A stretch of 64,000 bases of DNA from JAGWRI01 sp036393095 (GTDB lineage Bacteria; Gemmatimonadota; Gemmatimonadetes; Gemmatimonadales; Gemmatimonadaceae): the NCBI GenBank assembly GCA_036393095.1, contig DASVWS010000012.1:30831-94830 (forward strand), in the 5' to 3' direction. This document shows positions 60,501 through 64,000 of this stretch, piece after piece. The first letter of the stretch is position 1; each line of letters begins with the position of its first letter. Both the position numbers and the translations under genes were made by a program. The notes under the pieces were generated by a model that ran no database searches, was not told where the DNA came from, and worked only from the letters and a program-made list of their open reading frames with translations.

Positions 60501-60985
60501 GCCGCCGCGGGTCGGGCGCCGGGGGCAGCCCGGGCCCCGGCGGGTGGTTCCGCCCCGAGGAGTACGTCTTCCCGATGCATGCCGCCTTCTCGAAAGGCGT
60601 CGTCGAGGCCGGCGGCCGCGTGGGCGTCGGCAGCCACGGCCAGTTCCAGGGGCTGGGCTACCAGTGGGAGATGTGGATGCTGGCCATGGGTGGCATGAAG
60701 CCCTACGACGTGCTCCGGTGTGCTACCATTCTCGGCGCGCAAGGGATCGGTATGGAAAAGGACCTCGGCAGCATCGAGCCGGGTAAGATGGCGGACCTGG
60801 TGGTGCTCGACCGGAATCCGCTGGACAACATCCGCAACACCAACACCATCCACTACGTGATGAAGAACGGGCGCCTGTACGACGGCAACACCCTGGACGA
60901 GGTCTACCCGCGGAAGAAGCCGCTCCCGCACTACCTCTGGCAGGACAAGGTGCCGCACGTCGAGGCCGGGATCGGCAGCCCTTGA
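57542..60985 (+). CDS. Secreted amidohydrolase with N-terminal PD40/TolB-like propeller
   Basis: An 1147-residue protein. Signal peptide 1-29 (ending ASAQR). Residues from about 55 to 660 form a TolB-like beta-propeller with PD40 repeats (SPDGRTIVFD, SPDGSRIVFVSDRSG, TPDGRYIVASKSGG, SPDGRSIAFVTWDD, SLDGKRLVAVRASA). Residues 710-1147 are a metal-dependent amidohydrolase: HYH metal ligands at 782 and 784 in GFVDTHYHTQW, further His in EMTHAMDG and VGSHGQFQG, and LGSIEPGKMADLVVLDRNPL at the end, as in dipeptidase or imidazolonepropionase relatives. Probably hydrolyses peptides or cyclic amides in the periplasm. Overlaps the next gene by four bases (TTGA). Confidence 0.9.
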   Translation: MSPLAGRALRRSAVLLASIALFALPASAQRAGADSAHNQKGLPLKAARSADFTTSKGSWMSLDVSPDGRTIVFDLLGDIYTMPARGGTATAITHGLPYDAQPRFSPDGSRIVFVSDRSGGDNVWTMRADGSDTVQVTQGNDNLYVSPRYTPDGRYIVASKSGGPLGGAAKLWIYDVRGGSGTPLITEPAQRKTIGAAMDPRGRYIWYAQSTGDWTYNAILPLYELAQYDRETGRSVVTTSRDGSAFRPEISHDGRWLVYGTRYEAKTGLRIRNLETGIERWLAYPVQRDDQESRAPLDVLPGYAFTADDEAIVVSYGGEIWRVPVDGSRATKIPFTAHVAVAMGPEVRFEYRVDDKPAFDAHQVRDIAVAPDGHRVAFTALDRVYVIDSIGAAPRRLTAMDTAQFQPVWSPDGRSIAFVTWDDAAGGGIYRVSATGGAPQRVTAEAAYYRDLAWSLDGKRLVAVRASARDLQENAGTFDGGLDRHIVWVPASGGAATVIMPAGSFALPQFSVRDTSRIFVYSPAEGLVSVRWDGTDMKHVVRVEVPPTPGGAEMAARQMAGTDLPDPTVIEELEANPRRTGAQAVRLSPDGSHVVAQIGMQLYAVAVPTGVGADPAVVADPKSAAFPVRKLTTIGGEFPTWSPDGKLVYWGMGNAIATYDLARAQQVDDSLKAAREAKQTGGAGGAGAGEKPAADTAHAEYKPVERHIAVSERRDVPRGTAVLRGARVLSMKGYEVIDDADIVIRNDRIEAVGKRGAVAVPKDATVIDMSGKTIVPGFVDTHYHTQWLVPDIHVGQVWQYLAMLAYGVTTTRDPQTSDTEVLTYEDQVETGAMVGPRIYSTGPGVFSSEHIRTLDDARNVLKRYAEYYHTNTLKMYMSGNRLTRQYIIMAAKELGLMPTTEGGLDFKLEMTHAMDGYPGVEHTLPITPLYDDVVNFWAKSGTTNSPTLIVSYGAPFGENYWYTNTDVHDDPKVRHFHPETDIDQKTRRRGSGAGGSPGPGGWFRPEEYVFPMHAAFSKGVVEAGGRVGVGSHGQFQGLGYQWEMWMLAMGGMKPYDVLRCATILGAQGIGMEKDLGSIEPGKMADLVVLDRNPLDNIRNTNTIHYVMKNGRLYDGNTLDEVYPRKKPLPHYLWQDKVPHVEAGIGSP

Positions 60986-61743
60986 GACGTGCTGCGATCT
61001 CACTGGTCGCGTGCGCCGCGGCGACGCTCGCGGTCGCCGCGTGCTCGCACCGGTCGCCCCTGCTCGAGCCGACGCCCGAAGAATTGCTCACGCCGGCGCC
61101 CGACAGCTTCCGCGTGGAGTTCCGGACGACGCGCGGGCCGTTCCTGGTGGTGGCGCACCGGGACTGGGCGCCGTTCGGCGTCGACCGGTTCTATTTCCTG
61201 GTGTCCAACGGGTACTACGACGACACGTACTTCTTCCGCGTCGTGCAGGGCTCGCTGGCGCAGTGGGGGATCTCGGGCAAGCCGGCGCTGAACGCGGCGT
61301 GGCGCAATCGCCGCATCGCCGACGACCCGGTGATGCGCAGCAATCAGCGCGGCATGATCGCGTTCGCGCGCAGCGGGCCGCAGTCGCGCACCGTGCAGCT
61401 GTACGTCAACGAGCGCGACAACGCCCGCCTCGACACGCTGGGCGGCATCGGCTTCCCGCCCATCGCACAGGTCATCCAGGGCATGGGCGTCATCGACTCG
61501 CTCTATGCCGGCTACGGCCAGGGCCCGCCGCGCGGCACCGGCCCGTCGCAGGATTCGATCGAGACGGAGGGGAACGCGTACCTCAAGCGGAAGTACCCGC
61601 TGCTCGATCGCATTCTCACGGCGACCGTCACCGAAGCGTGGGGCGACACCCTGAGCCCGAGCATGCGGCTGCGCCGCGGCTACGCGCCGCTGTACCGCCG
61701 GCCGGGCGGAGGAGACGGCGACTTCGACGGCGGCGGGCGCTGA
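60982..61743 (+). CDS. Cyclophilin-type peptidyl-prolyl isomerase lipoprotein
   Basis: A 253-residue protein with a lipoprotein signal (TLAVAACSH, Cys21) and a cyclophilin domain (about 40-180): FFRVVQGSLAQWGISG, SNQRGMIAFARSGPQSRTVQLYVN and GGIGFPPIAQVIQGMGVIDSLYAGYG are the family strands. The TTG at 60982 is the only start that gives a full signal peptide and it overlaps the amidohydrolase stop (TTGA). It may help fold secreted proteins, perhaps its neighbour. Gly/Asp-rich tail. Confidence 0.9.
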   Translation: MRRAAISLVACAAATLAVAACSHRSPLLEPTPEELLTPAPDSFRVEFRTTRGPFLVVAHRDWAPFGVDRFYFLVSNGYYDDTYFFRVVQGSLAQWGISGKPALNAAWRNRRIADDPVMRSNQRGMIAFARSGPQSRTVQLYVNERDNARLDTLGGIGFPPIAQVIQGMGVIDSLYAGYGQGPPRGTGPSQDSIETEGNAYLKRKYPLLDRILTATVTEAWGDTLSPSMRLRRGYAPLYRRPGGGDGDFDGGGR

Positions 61744-61757
61744 GCGGCCCGCCGCCG
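61728..61757. terminator. Strong hairpin spanning the cyclophilin stop, between convergent genes
   Basis: CGGCGGCGGGC (61728-61738) pairs perfectly with GCCCGCCGCCG (61747-61757); the TGA stop lies in the loop. It separates the cyclophilin gene from the convergent zwf stop at 61768. No U-run on either strand. Confidence 0.5.
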
Positions 61758-61767
61758 CGCCCGCCGC

Positions 61768-63375
61768 TCAGTGCGGGTCGGGCTCCGGCTCGCGCCACGA
61801 AAATCCGTTCTGCGCAATGAGCTGATTCGCCGAACTCGGCCCCCAGGTGCCGGCTTCGTACGTGTCCATGCGCGTCGGCGGATGCGCGTCGAAGTAGTCG
61901 AGAATCGGATCCACCACTCTCCACGCCGCCTCCACCTCGTCGCTGCGGGTGAACAGCGTCGCGTCGCCGAGCATCACGTCGAGGAGCAGCGTTTCGTATG
62001 CCGGCGGGTTCACGTCGCCGAACGCGTCGCGATAGGCGAAATCCATCGCCACTGGCGCCACCTCCATCTGCTTGGCCAGCTGATACGCGGCGCCGGGCGT
62101 CTTGACCTGGAACGACAGCGAGACGCCCTCGTCCGGCTGGATGCGCAGCACGAGCGTGTTCGGCGCCAGCAGCTTGCGCGTCTCGTGTCCGAACATCAGA
62201 TGCGGCGGGTCGCGGAACTGCACCGACACCTCCGACACGCGATCGGCCATGCGCTTGCCCGAGCGGAGAAAGAAGGGCACGCCCTTCCAGCGCCAGTTGT
62301 CGAGGTAGAGCCGCATCGCGGCGAACGTCGGCGTCACCGAATCCGGCGCGATCATCGGCTCGTGCCGGTAGCCCGGCACCTCGACGCCGTTCACCCGGCC
62401 GGCCCGGTACTGCGCGCGCACTACCGAATTGTCGACGTCGGCCGGTCCCATCCACCGCACCGAGCGCAGCACCTTCACCTTCTCGTCGCGCACCGCGTCG
62501 GCGCTCATCGTGACCGGCGGTTCCATGCCCGTGAGCGCGAGCAGTTGCATGAGATGGTTCTGGAACATGTCCCGCACCACGCCCGCTTCCTCGTAGTAGC
62601 CGCCGCGCTGCTCCACCCCGACCGTCTCGGCCACCGTGATCTGCACGTGGGCGATGGACTGCCGGTTCCAGAGCGGCTCGAAGATCGCGTTCGCGAACCG
62701 GAACACGAGGATGCTCTGCACGGTTTCCTTGCCCAGGTAGTGGTCGATGCGGAACAGCTGGCATTCGTCGAACAGTTCCAGCACCAGTCGGTTGAGTTCC
62801 TGCGCCGTGGCGAGGTCGTGCCCGAACGGCTTCTCGATCACGACGCGCCGCCACGGCCGCTCCCCGGCGCCCGCCGCCTTCGGCGCCAGGCCGCTCTGCG
62901 AGAGGTGGCGCACGATGTCCTCGAACACGCTCGGCGGCACGGCGAGATAGAACAGCCGGTTGCGCGATTCCGGTGGATGCGGCTTCTCGATCGCGGCCAG
63001 GCGGTCCTGGATCGCTGCGTACGTGGCCGCCTGCGAGAAGTCGCCGGACACGTAGTGGATCTGCGCGCTGAGCCGCTCCCACACCGCGTCGTCCACGCCC
63101 TCGATCTCGTCGGACTTGGCCAGCTCGGCGCGCATCAGCTTGCGGAACGCGGCGTCGTCGTAGGAGTCGCGCCCCACGCCGAGGAGCTGGAAGGGTTCGG
63201 GCAGCAGCCCGTCCTTGGCCATCTGGTACAGCGCGGGCATCAGCTTCCGCCGCGAGAGGTCGCCCGAGGCGCCGAGCACGACCATCGTGCATGGGTCCGC
63301 ATTCCGCCGTTCCGAACCGGTGGCGCGGCGGGCGCGCTTCGAGCGCGCCGCCACGTGCTTGGTTTCCGTGGTCAT
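61768..63375 (-). CDS. zwf: Glucose-6-phosphate 1-dehydrogenase
   Basis: A 535-residue enzyme of the oxidative pentose phosphate pathway, oxidising glucose 6-phosphate to the lactone with NAD(P). Rossmann motif VVLGASGDLSRRKLMPAL, VIEKPFGHDLATAQEL and the active-site RIDHYLGKETVQSILVFRF are all present; KGVPFFLRSGKRM and the C-terminal YEAGTWGPSSANQLI also match. The first 30 residues are an unusual Lys/Arg-rich extension. The ATG at 63375 overlaps the gnd stop (ATGA). Confidence 0.97.
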   Translation of the reverse strand: MTTETKHVAARSKRARRATGSERRNADPCTMVVLGASGDLSRRKLMPALYQMAKDGLLPEPFQLLGVGRDSYDDAAFRKLMRAELAKSDEIEGVDDAVWERLSAQIHYVSGDFSQAATYAAIQDRLAAIEKPHPPESRNRLFYLAVPPSVFEDIVRHLSQSGLAPKAAGAGERPWRRVVIEKPFGHDLATAQELNRLVLELFDECQLFRIDHYLGKETVQSILVFRFANAIFEPLWNRQSIAHVQITVAETVGVEQRGGYYEEAGVVRDMFQNHLMQLLALTGMEPPVTMSADAVRDEKVKVLRSVRWMGPADVDNSVVRAQYRAGRVNGVEVPGYRHEPMIAPDSVTPTFAAMRLYLDNWRWKGVPFFLRSGKRMADRVSEVSVQFRDPPHLMFGHETRKLLAPNTLVLRIQPDEGVSLSFQVKTPGAAYQLAKQMEVAPVAMDFAYRDAFGDVNPPAYETLLLDVMLGDATLFTRSDEVEAAWRVVDPILDYFDAHPPTRMDTYEAGTWGPSSANQLIAQNGFSWREPEPDPH

Positions 63376-64000
63376 TCCGATTTCACCGCGTGGCCGCCGA
63401 ATTCGTTGCGCAGCGCGGCGATCACCTTGGCCGAGAAGCTGTCTTCCTGGCGGGAGCGGAAGCGGGCGAGCAGCGACAGCGTGATCACCGGCGCCGGCAC
63501 GTCGAGGTCGATGGCCTCGTTCACCGTCCACCGGCCCTCGCCCGAATCGGCCACCCAGCCCTTGATCGCGCCGAGCGACGCGTCCTTGGCGAACGCGCGC
63601 ATCGCGAGCTCGTTGAGCCACGACCGCACGACGCTCGCGTGCTGCCACACCGACGCGATCTGCTCGAGGTCGAGGCCGGGGAACGTCTTCGATGCGTGGA
63701 GCACTTCGTACCCTTCGGCGTACGCCTGCAACAGGCCGTACTCGATGCCGTTGTGCACCATCTTGACGTAGTGGCCGGCGCCGGTGGGACCGACGTGGGC
63801 GTAGCCGTTCTCCGGCGCGAGCGCGAGGAAGATCGGCTCGCAGCGCTTCACGGCGCGGTCGGCGCCGCCGACCATGAGGCAGTAGCCGTTCTCCAGCCCC
63901 CAGACGCCGCCGCTCGTGCCGCAGTCCACGAAATCGATGCCCTTCGCGGCGAGCCCCGCCCCGCGGCGCATCGTGTCGTGGAAGTTCGAGTTGCCGCCGT
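63372..64000 (-). CDS. gnd: 6-phosphogluconate dehydrogenase, decarboxylating (partial)
   Basis: The C-terminal 209 codons are visible; the N-terminal NAD(P)-binding domain lies past the window end. GGNSNFHDTMRR, FVDCGTSGGVWGLENGYCLMVGG and GAGHYVKMVHNGIEYGLLQAYAEGYEVL (catalytic Lys and Asn) are diagnostic, followed by WLNELAMRAF and GEGRWTVNEAIDLDVPAPVI. The short C-terminus fits the roughly 300-residue GndA/YqeC type, usually NAD-preferring. Coupled to zwf, so the two oxidative steps of the pathway are made together. Confidence 0.95.
   Translation of the reverse strand, partial: GGNSNFHDTMRRGAGLAAKGIDFVDCGTSGGVWGLENGYCLMVGGADRAVKRCEPIFLALAPENGYAHVGPTGAGHYVKMVHNGIEYGLLQAYAEGYEVLHASKTFPGLDLEQIASVWQHASVVRSWLNELAMRAFAKDASLGAIKGWVADSGEGRWTVNEAIDLDVPAPVITLSLLARFRSRQEDSFSAKVIAALRNEFGGHAVKSE

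Noticed and set aside
57122..61003. Very long minus-strand open frame (about 1290 codons) opposite the exonuclease and amidohydrolase genes
   Set aside because: Its translation is His/Arg/Val-rich noise of the kind produced opposite GC-rich genes; the plus-strand frames encode clear families.
1..64000. Search by eye for tRNA, rRNA, CRISPR arrays, insertion sequences and attachment sites
   Set aside because: None seen: no repeated spacer pattern, no transposase or integrase product and no tRNA-like arm set.

Overview
The window is about 64 kb of gene-dense, high-GC bacterial chromosome with strong coding density, frequent GTG starts, and many genes joined by 1-4 base stop/start overlaps (ATGA, GTGA, TGATG). 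Outer-membrane efflux parts, prepilin-type signal sequences, lipoboxes, a Tat signal, PD40-type amidohydrolase, PIG-L deacetylase and NDH-2 point to a diderm heterotroph. The overall gene content is what I associate with Gemmatimonadota, but that assignment is inference from gene style, not from a marker gene. No rRNA, tRNA, CRISPR array, insertion sequence or prophage is visible.

Region 1 (1-12 kb): the tail of a TIGR01777-type epimerase, a stand-alone LytTR regulator, and two paralogous four-gene minor-pilin cassettes on the minus strand (FimT/GspH - PilV - PilW - giant PilX-like), at 0.8-4.9 kb and 7.7-11.7 kb. Between them, on the plus strand, lie an AraC-type regulator with a receiver-like N-terminus, a lipoprotein and a TPR protein. 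This is the most unusual part of the window.

Region 2 (12-17.7 kb): a conserved hypothetical, a minus-strand run (SufE, DUF6526-like membrane protein, NAD-dependent epimerase, DapA-family aldolase) and a plus-strand run (cupin, SDR lacking the usual catalytic Tyr/Lys, quinol-monooxygenase-like protein, methyltransferase).

Region 3 (17.6-25.4 kb): a TetR-controlled exporter operon (TetR - TolC - HlyD - two ABC ATPases - two ABC-2 permeases) that resembles the E. coli CecR/YbhGFSR layout with the double ATPase split in two and a TolC gene included. The tetR start codon lies inside a palindromic operator directly downstream of a near-consensus promoter, implying an almost leaderless, self-repressed transcript. 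An hsp20 gene with a textbook terminator sits upstream.

Region 4 (25.6-35.3 kb): msrP-msrQ, a THUMP-type RNA methyltransferase and a MOSC protein in a tight run, an ABC exporter half-transporter, a PAS-GAF histidine kinase, and sucA (2-oxoglutarate dehydrogenase E1) without a neighbouring sucB.

Region 5 (35.3-46.1 kb): a secreted PIG-L deacetylase translationally coupled to an iron/polyamine-type ABC importer (SBP, ATPase, fused double permease) and an NDH-2; then a 434-base gap, a hybrid histidine kinase and a receiver-ANTAR regulator, probably a pair.

Region 6 (46-64 kb): an MFS transporter, a BMP-type nucleoside ABC importer operon, the complete aspartate route to NAD (nadB-nadA-nadC), a small zinc-ribbon protein whose start codon overlaps the divergent start of an RNase II-family exonuclease, a PD40-amidohydrolase coupled to a cyclophilin lipoprotein, and zwf-gnd of the oxidative pentose phosphate pathway (gnd runs off the window).
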